From the NCBI GenBank assembly GCA_964458415.1, contig CAYWIT010000003.1:1-64000 (forward strand): a DNA stretch of 64,000 bases, read 5' to 3'. Below are positions 1-8,206 of this stretch, piece by piece. The notes beneath the pieces were generated by a model that was given only the letters and a program-made list of their open reading frames with translations, was not told the origin of the DNA and made no database searches. Within the stretch, counting starts at the first letter, position 1. Each line of letters opens with the position of its first letter. Origin of the DNA: CAYWIT01 sp964458415 (GTDB lineage: Bacteria; Pseudomonadota; Alphaproteobacteria; Micavibrionales; UBA2020). Position numbers and translations under genes: made by a program.

Positions 1-1169
1 ATGGTCACGGTCATCATGTTGGCCACGGCCAGCGCGCCATTTTTCACGACAGCCCTTTGTTCTCCCGCGCCAACGGCGAGGATGGCGCCCTGCGGCGGGT
101 TGACGATAGCCGCAAATTCACGGATGCCGAACATGCCAAGGTTGGAAACGGAAATTGTGCCGCCCTGAAATTCCTGCGGCTTGAGCTTGCCTTCTTTTGC
201 CTTGGCGGCCAGTTCCTTCATCTCGTTCGAGATTTCTTTCAGGCTCTTGTTTGCCGCATCCTTGATGATCGGCGTGATCAGGCCGTTGGGGGTCGCGACG
301 GCAACAGAAACATCCGCGCGTTCGTACTGGACAACGCTGTCATCCGTCCACGACACGTTGGCGGCAGGATATTTCTGAAGTGCCAGCGCCGTTGCCTTGA
401 TGATGAAATCGTTCACCGACAGCTTGAATCCATCGGCGGCTTCGTTCACCTGTTTGCGCACGGCGAGCAGCGTGTCTAGGTCGCAATCGATAGAAAGATA
501 GAAGTGCGGAATGGTCTGCTTGGCTTCCGTCAGGCGGCGGGCAATCACTTTGCGTACGCCGGAGTTCGGCACCAGCTTATAGGGAATGCCGTAGGCCTCA
601 GCGAGGGCCCTGGCGTCGATTGATGATGCCGGTACGGCAGCAGTCGTGGTTCTGATGGGAGAGACTGCGCCGATGGGGGCTTTTTCAAGATCGTCCCGAA
701 TAATGCGCCCATGCGGGCCGGAGCCCTTGACGGCGGCAAGGTCTATGCCTTTTTCTTTTGCCAGTCGCTTGGCGAGAGGGGAGGCGAAAACCCTGCCCGT
801 TTCTGGCCTGGACTGGGGGGCTGCTGAAGCTGCAGCGGGGGGCTTTGCGGCAAGAGGTGCAGCCGTCGGCGCGTTCACGGGCACTGCATTGGTATTCGAA
901 ACATTCGACAGGTCGGGCATTTTCTCGCCGTCTTCGAGCAAAACGGCAATCAGGGTATTGACCTTGACGCCTTCGGTTCCGGCGGGGACAAGAATTTTTC
1001 CGATGATGCCTTCATCCACGGCCTCGACTTCCATCGTGGCTTTGTCGGTTTCGATTTCAGCGATGATCTGCCCGGATTTGACGGTATCGCCTTCTTTCTT
1101 GAGCCACTTGGCAAGCTTGCCTTCGGTCATCGTGGGTGAGAGGGCGGGCATGAGAACGTTATGCGGCAT
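1..1169 (-). CDS. pdhC: Pyruvate dehydrogenase E2 (dihydrolipoamide acetyltransferase), C-terminus off the window
   Basis: E2 core of the pyruvate dehydrogenase complex, which moves the acetyl group from lipoate to CoA in the cytoplasm. Reading the minus strand from the ATG at 1169 gives about 389 residues without a stop up to the window edge. An N-terminal lipoyl domain (about residues 3-78) has the lipoyl-lysine motif ETDKATME. A Pro/Ala-rich linker follows, then a peripheral-subunit-binding domain near residues 120-160 (ASPLAKRLAKEKGID, GSGPHGRI) and the start of the catalytic acyltransferase domain. The catalytic DHRxxDG motif would lie beyond the edge. The start overlaps the 3' end of pdhB by 11 bp, so translation is probably coupled. 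The lipoyl domain is nearly the same as the one in PdhB. Confidence 0.95.
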   Translation of the reverse strand, partial: MPHNVLMPALSPTMTEGKLAKWLKKEGDTVKSGQIIAEIETDKATMEVEAVDEGIIGKILVPAGTEGVKVNTLIAVLLEDGEKMPDLSNVSNTNAVPVNAPTAAPLAAKPPAAASAAPQSRPETGRVFASPLAKRLAKEKGIDLAAVKGSGPHGRIIRDDLEKAPIGAVSPIRTTTAAVPASSIDARALAEAYGIPYKLVPNSGVRKVIARRLTEAKQTIPHFYLSIDCDLDTLLAVRKQVNEAADGFKLSVNDFIIKATALALQKYPAANVSWTDDSVVQYERADVSVAVATPNGLITPIIKDAANKSLKEISNEMKELAAKAKEGKLKPQEFQGGTISVSNLGMFGIREFAAIVNPPQGAILAVGAGEQRAVVKNGALAVANMMTVT

Positions 1170-2520
1170 AGGCCACCTTTTTTACTGCGTTAATGATGTC
1201 GTCTTCCTGCGGCAAGGCCAGTTTTTCAAGATTGGCGGCATAGGGCATGGGCACATCCGCGCCGTAAACGCGGGTGACGGGCGCGTCCAGATAATCGAAA
1301 CAGGTTTCCATCATCAGCGCCGCCATTTCCGCGCCGATGCCGGCGAAGTGCCAGCCTTCCTCGACGGAGACAAGACGGTTGGTTTTCTTCACGCTGTTGA
1401 TGATGGTTTCGGTATCCAGCGGGCGCAGCGTGCGGAGGTTGATCACTTCCGCGCTGATCCCTTGTTCCGCCAGCTTTTCGGCGGCTTGCAATGCGACGCC
1501 CACCATGCGCGAAAAGGCGGTGATGGTCACGTCGGTTCCCTGCCGTTCAATTTTTGCTTTGCCGATCGGCACGATAAAATCGGGGTCGGCGGGAACCGCG
1601 AAGGATTGCCCGTACATGATTTCATTTTCAAGGCAGACAACCGGGTTGGGGTCGCGGATGGCCGCTTTCAGCAGTCCTTTGGCGTCGGCGGAAGACCATG
1701 GCGCGATGACTTTCAGCCCGGGGCAATGCGCGTACCAGCTGGCATAGCATTGCGAGTGTTGCGCGCCCACACGCGACGCGGCGCCATTGGGGCCGCGGAA
1801 GACGATGGGGCAGCCCAGCTGCCCGCCTGCCATATACAGTGTTTTTGCCGCCGAGTTGATGACATGGTCAATCGCCTGCATGGCAAAGTTCCAGGTCATG
1901 AATTCAACAACGGGTTTCAGGCCGGTAAAGGCGGCGCCGACGGCAACGCCTGCAAAGCCGTATTCGGTGATGGGGGTATCAATGATGCGCTTCGCGCCGA
2001 ATTCCTGCAGCAAGCCTTGCGTGACTTTGTAAGCACCCTGATATTCGGCAACTTCTTCGCCCATGACAAAAACATCGCCATCTTTGCGCATTTCTTCAGC
2101 CATGGCATCCCGCAGCGCTTCGCGCACGGTGAGGGTAACGGTGGGTCCTGTCCAGTCCTTTTCTATTGGGCCTCCAGCTCCTAAAGGCGATTCAGCCGGG
2201 ACAGATGCACAGGAAGGGGCGACCATGTCGGAAACCGGTTTCACCTTGTCGGCGGGGATTGCTGCGATTTCTCTCTCGCCTTCTTCCAGCAGAACGGCAA
2301 TCGGCGTATTGACGGCCACGCCCTCGGTTCCGGCGGGAACAAGGATCTTGCCGAGGATGCCTTCGTCGACGGCTTCGACTTCCATCGTGGCCTTGTCGGT
2401 TTCAATTTCGGCGATGACCTGTCCGGCTTTGACCGCGTCGCCTTCGTTTTTCAGCCACTTGGTCAGTTTTCCCTCGGTCATCGTGGGAGAGAGTGCCGGC
2501 ATGAGAATGTTGATGGACAT
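1159..2520 (-). CDS. pdhB: Pyruvate dehydrogenase E1 beta subunit with N-terminal lipoyl domain
   Basis: Beta half of the thiamine-diphosphate E1 component that decarboxylates pyruvate. The protein is about 453 aa. Residues 1-80 are a lipoyl domain (ETDKATMEVEA), an acidic/Pro-Ala linker follows, and the transketolase-like E1-beta fold starts near residue 125 (VTLTVREALRDAMAEEM, GEEVAEYQGAYKVTQGL). The lipoyl-E1-beta fusion is known from alphaproteobacteria. The ATG at 2520 is chosen because the lipoyl domain starts there and AAGGAG sits 8 bases upstream; an in-frame extension to 2574 has no such support. It lies downstream of pdhA, but a small unrelated gene separates the two. Confidence 0.96.
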   Translation of the reverse strand: MSINILMPALSPTMTEGKLTKWLKNEGDAVKAGQVIAEIETDKATMEVEAVDEGILGKILVPAGTEGVAVNTPIAVLLEEGEREIAAIPADKVKPVSDMVAPSCASVPAESPLGAGGPIEKDWTGPTVTLTVREALRDAMAEEMRKDGDVFVMGEEVAEYQGAYKVTQGLLQEFGAKRIIDTPITEYGFAGVAVGAAFTGLKPVVEFMTWNFAMQAIDHVINSAAKTLYMAGGQLGCPIVFRGPNGAASRVGAQHSQCYASWYAHCPGLKVIAPWSSADAKGLLKAAIRDPNPVVCLENEIMYGQSFAVPADPDFIVPIGKAKIERQGTDVTITAFSRMVGVALQAAEKLAEQGISAEVINLRTLRPLDTETIINSVKKTNRLVSVEEGWHFAGIGAEMAALMMETCFDYLDAPVTRVYGADVPMPYAANLEKLALPQEDDIINAVKKVAYAA

Positions 2521-2534
2521 TGACGTTCTGCTCC

Positions 2535-3011
2535 TTAATCCGCATATTCCGCGCCGACAGGGGTGTCGTCGCATCTCTTGTAGGCGTTGGCATTATAACT
2601 GACGCTATAACCAATGTTCGTCAGCGCGGCCATGTATTCGAGGGCCTTGTCGGCAGGTTCAGTCTGGAGCGTGATATTGCCGTAGACCTGAAAGGTCGAG
2701 GGGATCGTCCCTTGACCAGCATTATTGCTGCTAATGCTGTAATTCATGGAGGTAATATCGACGTTGGTAATTCCGGATTTCGCGGCGAGATCTTTTATTT
2801 CCTGAGTTCTGTCATCAATCAGTTTTTTGGCTTGCGGGATATCCTGCGCCATACGGGTGTAGCTGACATTGAGCGTGTTTGTTTCTTTCAGGGCGCACTG
2901 CGCGGATTTCTGTTTTGCCATTGTTACCCGTTTTTCCCCGAGGGAGGGCGTTGCTTGCAAAGACATCGTTATTATTGCAGAGAGGCAAAGAAGCGTTTTA
3001 ATCAGTCGCAT
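2535..3011 (-). CDS. Small exported protein of unknown function between pdhA and pdhB
   Basis: About 158 aa. The start has a Sec-type signal peptide: MRLIK, then a hydrophobic run (TLLCLSAIITMSL) and a likely cleavage after the Ala/Ser/Gly stretch near residue 23. The mature part is mostly helix-then-strand with two Cys residues (QCALKE and KRCDD). The order of a helix, a Gly-Ile-containing turn and alternating beta residues weakly resembles SIMPL/DUF541 periplasmic proteins, but I cannot assign it. The ATG at 3011 is preferred over 3017 because AAAGGA then has a 7-8 base spacing. It ends 15 bases before pdhB and starts 26 bases after pdhA, so it is co-transcribed with enzymes it has no obvious link to. 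Confidence 0.75.
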   Translation of the reverse strand: MRLIKTLLCLSAIITMSLQATPSLGEKRVTMAKQKSAQCALKETNTLNVSYTRMAQDIPQAKKLIDDRTQEIKDLAAKSGITNVDITSMNYSISSNNAGQGTIPSTFQVYGNITLQTEPADKALEYMAALTNIGYSVSYNANAYKRCDDTPVGAEYAD

Positions 3012-3036
3012 ATTCATTTCCTTTATCCGTCTGTGC

Positions 3037-4056
3037 CTATTCGACCAGTACATCCGTCCAGAGCTCGGACGGGGCTGGTTCGGGGCTTTGCTGGGCGAAT
3101 TCCGCTGCTTCGTTGACGATCATCCGGATTTGTTTTTCGACGGATTTGAAATCGTCTTCACTGAATTTGCCGAGGTCGATGATTTTCTTTTTTATACCCT
3201 CGATCGGGTCGCGGTTTTCGCGCATCTGTTCGACTTCTTCCTTGGAGCGGTATTTCCCGGGATCCGACATCGAATGGCCGCGATAGCGATAAGTATCGAA
3301 CTCCATGATCATCGGGCCGTTGCCGCCACGCACATATTCGACGGCTTCCAGCGCGGCGGCACGCACGGTGAGAATATCCATGCCGTCAATGCGCTTGGCG
3401 GGAATGCCATAGGCCTCGCCGCGCTTCCACAGTTCGCCTGCGGCATGGCGCGTCTGGCTGGTACCCATGCCGTATTTGTTGTTTTCAATGACAAAGATGA
3501 TCGGCAATTTCCACAGCGCCGCCATATTATAGGCTTCGTAGATCTGGCCTTGATTGGCCGCGCCATCGCCGTAATAAGCCGTGCAAATGCCGCCATCGCC
3601 ACGGTATTTGTGCGCAAAGGCCAGTCCGGCGCCGAGGGGCGCTGTGGCCCCGACAATGCCGTGGCCGCCGTAGAAATTCTTTTCGCGGCTGAACATATGC
3701 ATCGATCCGCCTTTGCCGCGGGAATAGCCGCCGGCGCGTCCTGTCAGTTCGGCCATGACGCCGTTGGGCTCCATGCCGCAGGCCAGCATATGGCCGTGGT
3801 CACGATAGGCTGTGATGACGGCGTCTTTGGGTTCCAGAGCGGATTGCATGCCGACAACGACGGCTTCCTGTCCGATGTAAAGATGGCAAAATCCGCCAAT
3901 CAGTCCCATGCCGTAGAGCTGTCCGGCTTTTTCTTCAAAGCGGCGGATCAGAAGCATGTCCTTGTAATACTGGAGCATCTGTTCGGGGGAGGCGATGTTG
4001 GAAGTGGATTTCACGGTTTCCAGCTTTGCTTTGCCAGGGGATGTTGATGTCGTCAC
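3037..4056 (-). CDS. pdhA: Pyruvate dehydrogenase E1 alpha subunit
   Basis: Alpha half of the thiamine-diphosphate-dependent E1 component; with PdhB it forms the pyruvate decarboxylase of the PDH complex. The cofactor motif is visible as GDGAANQGQIYEA followed by IENN. The phosphorylation-loop region YRGHSMSDPGKYRS and the N-terminal segment LLIRRFEEKAGQLYGMG are typical. I place the start at GTG 4056 (339 aa) because AAAGAGG lies 6 bases upstream; the longer reading from ATG 4083 has no ribosome-binding site. A 9-bp-stem hairpin lies between it and the FtsB-like gene. Confidence 0.96.
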   Translation of the reverse strand: MTTSTSPGKAKLETVKSTSNIASPEQMLQYYKDMLLIRRFEEKAGQLYGMGLIGGFCHLYIGQEAVVVGMQSALEPKDAVITAYRDHGHMLACGMEPNGVMAELTGRAGGYSRGKGGSMHMFSREKNFYGGHGIVGATAPLGAGLAFAHKYRGDGGICTAYYGDGAANQGQIYEAYNMAALWKLPIIFVIENNKYGMGTSQTRHAAGELWKRGEAYGIPAKRIDGMDILTVRAAALEAVEYVRGGNGPMIMEFDTYRYRGHSMSDPGKYRSKEEVEQMRENRDPIEGIKKKIIDLGKFSEDDFKSVEKQIRMIVNEAAEFAQQSPEPAPSELWTDVLVE

Positions 4057-4092
4057 AAGGGACCTCTTTAAATAAAGATGCATGTCAGATGA

Positions 4093-4116
4093 ATTGCCTT
4101 AATTTACTAAGGCAAT
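4093..4116. other. Perfect inverted repeat upstream of pdhA
   Basis: Arms ATTGCCTTA and TAAGGCAAT with a 6-base loop lie between the FtsB-like gene and pdhA. No U-run follows on either strand, so this could be a processing or attenuation hairpin or an operator. Nothing in the sequence decides between these. Confidence 0.4.
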
Positions 4117-4148
4117 ATCCCTCTCTTTGCAAGCAGGGAGCTGCGTAT

Positions 4149-4475
4149 TTATTTTTCAGAATAATCGGTTATAATTGCTTTTTCGCTCGGTTTTATAAAA
4201 CCAAGCACGATACGGGCGCGCTCGTCGAGCAGGTCCAGATCAATGCTTTGCGGACGCAGCATTTTAACCCGGTTTTCAAGGGCTGTCCGCTCGGCGACCG
4301 TCCTTGCTTGCCGCTCTTCCGCGACGGCAAGTTTTTGTTGCAGCCCTTTTAGGGCGAAATAGCCGTTGTCACCATGCAGCAGGGGATAGGCAAAATAGAT
4401 AAAAAGCCCGAAGCTGAGCACGGTTACCAGCGTTTGCGAGATGGAAAAAGACTGTTTTTGTTGAAAGGTCGTCAT
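4149..4475 (-). CDS. FtsB/DivIC-like septum formation initiator protein
   Basis: A 108-aa single-pass membrane protein. It has a short cytoplasmic N-terminus, one membrane segment at about residues 16-33 (TLVTVLSFGLFIYFAYPLL), a coiled-coil stretch (LKGLQQKLAVAEERQARTVAERTALENRV), and a C-terminal part with the DLLDERAR motif seen in FtsB/DivIC proteins. In this family the coiled coil pairs with FtsL and FtsQ at the division septum. A position just upstream of pdhA is common in alphaproteobacteria, usually next to eno; here eno has been moved several kb away. Confidence 0.85.
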   Translation of the reverse strand: MTTFQQKQSFSISQTLVTVLSFGLFIYFAYPLLHGDNGYFALKGLQQKLAVAEERQARTVAERTALENRVKMLRPQSIDLDLLDERARIVLGFIKPSEKAIITDYSEK

Positions 4476-4521
4476 GCTTCCATGGAATCACAGCGGACTC
4501 ATGGCGTCAAGAAAGAAACAA

Positions 4522-4549
4522 TTGACAGCCGTTACTTGCGGGCTATATT
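4522..4549 (+). promoter_or_regulatory. Sigma-70-type promoter for kdsA
   Basis: TTGACA at 4522-4527 is a perfect -35 box. TATATT at 4544-4549 is the -10 box, with a 16-base spacer. The predicted start lies about 20 bases upstream of the kdsA ATG. Confidence 0.75.
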
Positions 4550-4578
4550 CATAAAAACCCATAACAGGATGCTTTCTC

Positions 4579-5436
4579 ATGAGTGTACAACATCATATCC
4601 CCTTGCAGCATTTTAAAATCGGTAACGATCTGCCTTTTGTCCTGATTGCAGGGCCTTGTGCGCTTGAATCAAAAGACCATGCCTTTGATATTTCCGGCGC
4701 ACTGAAGGAAATGACGACCAAGCTGGGAATTCCGCTTATTTATAAAACATCCTTTGATAAAGCCAACCGGACGTCATTGAAGGCGGGGCGGGGGATGGGG
4801 CTGGAGAAAAGCCTGCCGATTCTTGAGGAAGTCCGCAAGAAAATGAATCTGCCCGTCGTAACCGATGTGCATGCGCCGGAGCAATGCGCGCAGGTTGCTA
4901 CCGTTGCGGATGTCCTGCAAATTCCGGCCTTTCTGTGCCGCCAGACGGATCTATTGATCGCCGCTGCCGAAACCGGAAAAATCATCAATGTTAAAAAGGG
5001 CCAGTTTCTGGCGCCTTGGGATATGAAGAACGTGGCCGCAAAAATCACCGACAGCGGCAATCCGAATGTGATGCTGTGCGAGCGTGGGGTTTCCTTCGGG
5101 TATAATACGCTGGTCAATGATATGCGCGCTTTGCCGATCATGGCAGAAACCGGCCATCCGGTTGTCTTTGACGCCACCCACTCTGTCCAGCAACCGGGCG
5201 GCGCCGGAACAGCCACCAGCGGCGACCGCCGTATGGTGCCTTATCTGGCGCGTGCGGCCATTGCCGTCGGCGTGGCTGCCGTGTTCATGGAAACGCATCA
5301 AGACCCCGATAAAGCGCCGTCTGACGGCCCGAATATGGTCAAACTGGAGGACATGCCCGCCATTCTGGAGCAGCTTGTCGCTATTGATCGTCTGTTGAAA
5401 ACGGAAGCTTACGCCGCGACGGCGAAAGCGGCTTGA
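4579..5436 (+). CDS. kdsA: 3-deoxy-8-phosphooctulonate synthase (Kdo-8-P synthase)
   Basis: Condenses phosphoenolpyruvate with D-arabinose 5-phosphate to give Kdo 8-phosphate, the committed step toward the Kdo of lipopolysaccharide. It is a full-length 285-aa TIM barrel. Family motifs include VLIAGPCALES at the start, YKTSFDKANRTS, VVTDVHAPEQ, NVKKGQFLAPWDM, MLCERGVSFGYN and FDATHSVQQPGG. The start has AGGA about 9 bases upstream. Its presence indicates an LPS-bearing outer membrane. It has its own promoter and is followed, overlapping slightly, by a small membrane-protein gene. Confidence 0.97.
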   Translation: MSVQHHIPLQHFKIGNDLPFVLIAGPCALESKDHAFDISGALKEMTTKLGIPLIYKTSFDKANRTSLKAGRGMGLEKSLPILEEVRKKMNLPVVTDVHAPEQCAQVATVADVLQIPAFLCRQTDLLIAAAETGKIINVKKGQFLAPWDMKNVAAKITDSGNPNVMLCERGVSFGYNTLVNDMRALPIMAETGHPVVFDATHSVQQPGGAGTATSGDRRMVPYLARAAIAVGVAAVFMETHQDPDKAPSDGPNMVKLEDMPAILEQLVAIDRLLKTEAYAATAKAA

Positions 5437-5450
5437 GAAAGGGCTTTGCC

Positions 5451-5945
5451 ATGCTGGATAAATCACAAAAGAAATGGTTGTTTTTTCCCGTGACTGGCGT
5501 CGTCGCAGGCGCGGCTGCTGCCGTTATGCTGTTTCCTGTAGCCTCTGTTGCGGGCATGGCCGCCATTGGCGTTGCGGGAGCCGCTGTTGGCGGTATCGCT
5601 CTTCCTGTTGTTTCTCTGGCTCTTTTCGCGGTGGGCGCAGGGTTGAAAAAATTCTTCACGAATGACGGTCTAAAAATTGCAGCGCTGGGCCTGATGGTCG
5701 GCCTTGCCAGCGCCAAAGCGCTTTTCGTCACACCGGTTCAGGTGATCGGCAAAAAAATTAAAAGCCTCTTTTCAAAAAAGAAGGGGCAACAGCCGCCATC
5801 CGTTGCCGTTCACCATGAGGCGGAGGCCCCATCTTTGACGAATAAAATCGTGCAGGATGGATTTAATAAGGCCGGACAGCCTGCCCAGCAAAAGCTGCCG
5901 GAAGAAAAGCCCTCCGTTTCTAAGCCAAAGCCGCCATCTCTCTAA
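5451..5945 (+). CDS. Glycine/alanine-rich membrane protein of unknown function
   Basis: About 164 aa. The first 95 residues hold two or three hydrophobic segments unusually rich in Ala, Gly and Val (PVTGVVAGAAAAVMLFPVA, AAVGGIALPVVSLALFAVGAG, IAALGLMVGLASAKALF). A basic stretch (GKKIKSLFSKKKG) and a Pro/Lys/Gln-rich disordered tail follow. I recognise no family. The ATG at 5451 is chosen for the AAAGGG site 8 bases upstream; a TTG at 5433 is the only longer option. It begins 14 bases after kdsA and is probably co-transcribed with it. Confidence 0.7.
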   Translation: MLDKSQKKWLFFPVTGVVAGAAAAVMLFPVASVAGMAAIGVAGAAVGGIALPVVSLALFAVGAGLKKFFTNDGLKIAALGLMVGLASAKALFVTPVQVIGKKIKSLFSKKKGQQPPSVAVHHEAEAPSLTNKIVQDGFNKAGQPAQQKLPEEKPSVSKPKPPSL

Positions 5946-6253
5946 AGGGGATTCTGTCTTCAAGCGATGGCGCATGGTTTTTAGAGGTGGCCATTAAGGA
6001 GCGGCATGCCGGATTGACCGGCGTTACAAAAAACAAGATTTACGGTTTTTGACTTTCATCACTTTGCGAATCGGCGCGACGTGTTGCAATGCACGTGTAT
6101 CGGCAATCGAATCGTAGAGAAACCGAAAGGTTCTTATACATTCATCGGCCTTGAAACCGCAGGATTGTCGGTAACACGGCGCGGGGCTTCACGTCCCGCA
6201 CCGTATGGAAGGCCGGAGTTGCGCTCAAACGCAGCTTCGGCCTCTCCTTTTTT
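5946..6253 (+). other. 308-bp intergenic stretch; possible small RNA or long 3' UTR
   Basis: No convincing gene. It holds several small hairpins: GCCGG/CCGGC near 6011-6025, GCGGG/CCCGC near 6180-6201, and the strong terminator at 6210-6256. A TTGACT at about 6054 could be a -35 box, but no good -10 box follows. The run of structured sequence ending in a U-rich terminator would fit a small RNA, or simply the 3' end of the kdsA transcript. Open frames here have no coding character. Confidence 0.3.
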
Positions 6254-6256
6254 TTA
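6210..6256 (+). terminator. Rho-independent terminator (plus strand)
   Basis: Arms AGGCCGGAGTTGCG and CGCAGCTTCGGCCT pair with two mismatches around a CTCAAA loop, followed by CTCC and a run of eight T. It reads on the plus strand and ends inside the last codons of the convergent acyltransferase gene. Confidence 0.75.
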
Positions 6257-8197
6257 TTTTCCACTTTCAAATACAGGGCGGAACATCGGGACAAGTTTTC
6301 TGGCGCCGTCCACGCTGAGGTGATCGTCGTCATGATAGAGCGGCAGTCCGTTTTCTGATCCCTTGCAGACAGTTTCGTCGCAAAGATACGGCACGGGGTC
6401 AAGCAACGTGACGCCGCATGTTTGCGCGGCTTGTTCCAGTGCTCCGATCATCTTGTCGTGTCGTGCCGCATATTCCCTTCTTGAAATTGTGACATCGTCC
6501 GCATAGCCGCGCAGCATCATTTGGCGGGAAAGCGTTTGCGGCACCTCGATCCCCATTTCCGGTGTTGGCTTGACTGCGTAGACGCGGCGTCCGCCTTTTG
6601 CGACAGTGCAGAGCGATCCCGTCAGTCTTTCCGTGAAAATGCCAAGGGGGTTGCGTCCGGTTTCTTCGTTCGGAAGGTCGAGATAGCGCAAAACGACAGG
6701 CTTGCCAGGATGTTCGTTATACCCGTAAAGATAGTAGGTCAGCCGGAACATGATGATCAGGGGAACGTCGGGCGGCAGAGTGGTGATGCGTTCGAGGACT
6801 TTCCGCGTGTATTCCGTACATTCCGTCTCTCCCTTTTTTCCTTCCAGATAGCCGTTTTCAAGGGGTGGGCATCCCTTGTTGAAAGCAATGCCATAGCGGT
6901 TTCCAGCGGCCTCGCGCATGCCGATAAAAGCAGCACCGGCATGACTGTCGCCCCAAACGGCGAAGACGGGTGATTCATCGGTACAGGCGGGGTAAGAATA
7001 AGTGATATCTCCTTTGGCGCAGGGGGCTGTACGCTGTGTTTTGGCGTCATTGATCACGCTTTCAATGCGCATAATCGTCTTTCCGACGCGGGCGGAAACA
7101 CCGTGCTGCCAATATACAAGGGCGCCAGAAAGGACCAGCGCTGCAAAAGCTGCTGCCAGAACGGCCTTTCTAAACGTCCCGCTGCCTGAATGCCTGCGCA
7201 GCGGCGTTTCGACAAAGCGGTAGGAAAGAAACCCGAGAAGAACCGACAGTGCCAGCCCGAAGGATATCCAGCGAGGGTCCTGATCCAGATGCGCGTGACG
7301 CAAGGCGACGTGAACGGGCCAGTGCCAGAGGTAGATGGAGTAGGACCATGTCCCCACCGCCTGCAAGACGCGTCCGGACAGGAAGAACCGGTCATCAAAT
7401 CCTGCTGCGATGATAAAAAAAGCGCCCAGAACGGGGGCCAGCGCCGCGAACCCCGGCCATGGCGTTTCCGCGCTGAAAAGAGTTACAGACAGTCCGATCA
7501 GGAACAGTCCTGTTGCATACATAGGCATCGTAAAAGGCAGGCGCCGTGCACGCAAGGAGAGTAGAAAGGCGAAGGCGCCTGCCGTCATTTCCCACATGCG
7601 GGTGGGCAGGAGATAGAAGGCGGAGGCGAAATCCCGTGCTGTCAGGAAAACGGAGGCGGTCAGGGACGCTCCTGCCAGAATCGCGAAAAACACGGCCAGC
7701 CGGCGCAAGGGTAAAACGCCGCCACATTTCCGGCATAGCAGCATCAGAAAGACGGGGAATAGCAGATAAAACTGCCACTCGACGGAGAGCGACCATGTAT
7801 GCAGCAGCCATTTGTCTTGCGAGAAGCTGTCGAAATATCCATCCTCGGCGCGGAAGGTGAAGTTGGAAATAAAGACAAGCGCACTGGCTGCTTGTTTTCC
7901 GAGCTGGGTATAGTCGGCGGGCGGGCTGAAAAACCATCCCCCCAGCAAAAGCGCCCCGCACAGTGTCGCCAAGGCTGGCACGATGCGTCTGGCGCGGGCG
8001 CGGTAGAAAGACAGGACGGAGAACCTGCGCCCGGATATTCCGGTCAGGATGATGCCGGTCATGAGAAAGCCGGAAATGACGAAAAAGACGTCAACGCCCG
8101 CAAAGCCGCCGGAAAATCCCGTCAGGCCGAAGTGATAGAACATGACCGCAAGAACGGCCACGGCACGAAGCCCGTTGATGTCTTTCCTGAACTCCAT
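6254..8197 (-). CDS. Membrane acyltransferase (acyltransferase-3 plus SGNH domain), OafA/OatA-like
   Basis: Likely O-acetylates a surface glycan such as O-antigen. The protein is 647 aa. The N-terminal part (about residues 1-350) is a ten-segment acyltransferase-3 domain with the starting signature FRKDINGLRAVAVLAVMFYH (catalytic-type His22) and GVDVFFVISGFL. The C-terminal part is a periplasmic SGNH-hydrolase-like domain with block I as VWGDSHAG and the final Asp/His block as DDDHLSVDG. It is the last gene of the eno operon, 9 bases after the FkbM gene. This two-domain arrangement is well known; the substrate cannot be read from the sequence. Confidence 0.92.
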   Translation of the reverse strand: MEFRKDINGLRAVAVLAVMFYHFGLTGFSGGFAGVDVFFVISGFLMTGIILTGISGRRFSVLSFYRARARRIVPALATLCGALLLGGWFFSPPADYTQLGKQAASALVFISNFTFRAEDGYFDSFSQDKWLLHTWSLSVEWQFYLLFPVFLMLLCRKCGGVLPLRRLAVFFAILAGASLTASVFLTARDFASAFYLLPTRMWEMTAGAFAFLLSLRARRLPFTMPMYATGLFLIGLSVTLFSAETPWPGFAALAPVLGAFFIIAAGFDDRFFLSGRVLQAVGTWSYSIYLWHWPVHVALRHAHLDQDPRWISFGLALSVLLGFLSYRFVETPLRRHSGSGTFRKAVLAAAFAALVLSGALVYWQHGVSARVGKTIMRIESVINDAKTQRTAPCAKGDITYSYPACTDESPVFAVWGDSHAGAAFIGMREAAGNRYGIAFNKGCPPLENGYLEGKKGETECTEYTRKVLERITTLPPDVPLIIMFRLTYYLYGYNEHPGKPVVLRYLDLPNEETGRNPLGIFTERLTGSLCTVAKGGRRVYAVKPTPEMGIEVPQTLSRQMMLRGYADDVTISRREYAARHDKMIGALEQAAQTCGVTLLDPVPYLCDETVCKGSENGLPLYHDDDHLSVDGARKLVPMFRPVFESGK

Positions 8198-8206
8198 GCG
8201 CGGTTT

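Noticed and set aside
646..2184. 512-aa plus-strand open frame opposite pdhC and pdhB
   Set aside because: It is the mirror of two clearly coding minus-strand genes; its residues are a random-looking mix and no ribosome-binding site is present.
6081..6323. 80-aa plus-strand open frame after the kdsA operon
   Set aside because: It runs through the terminator hairpin and into the end of the convergent acyltransferase gene, and has no ribosome-binding site.
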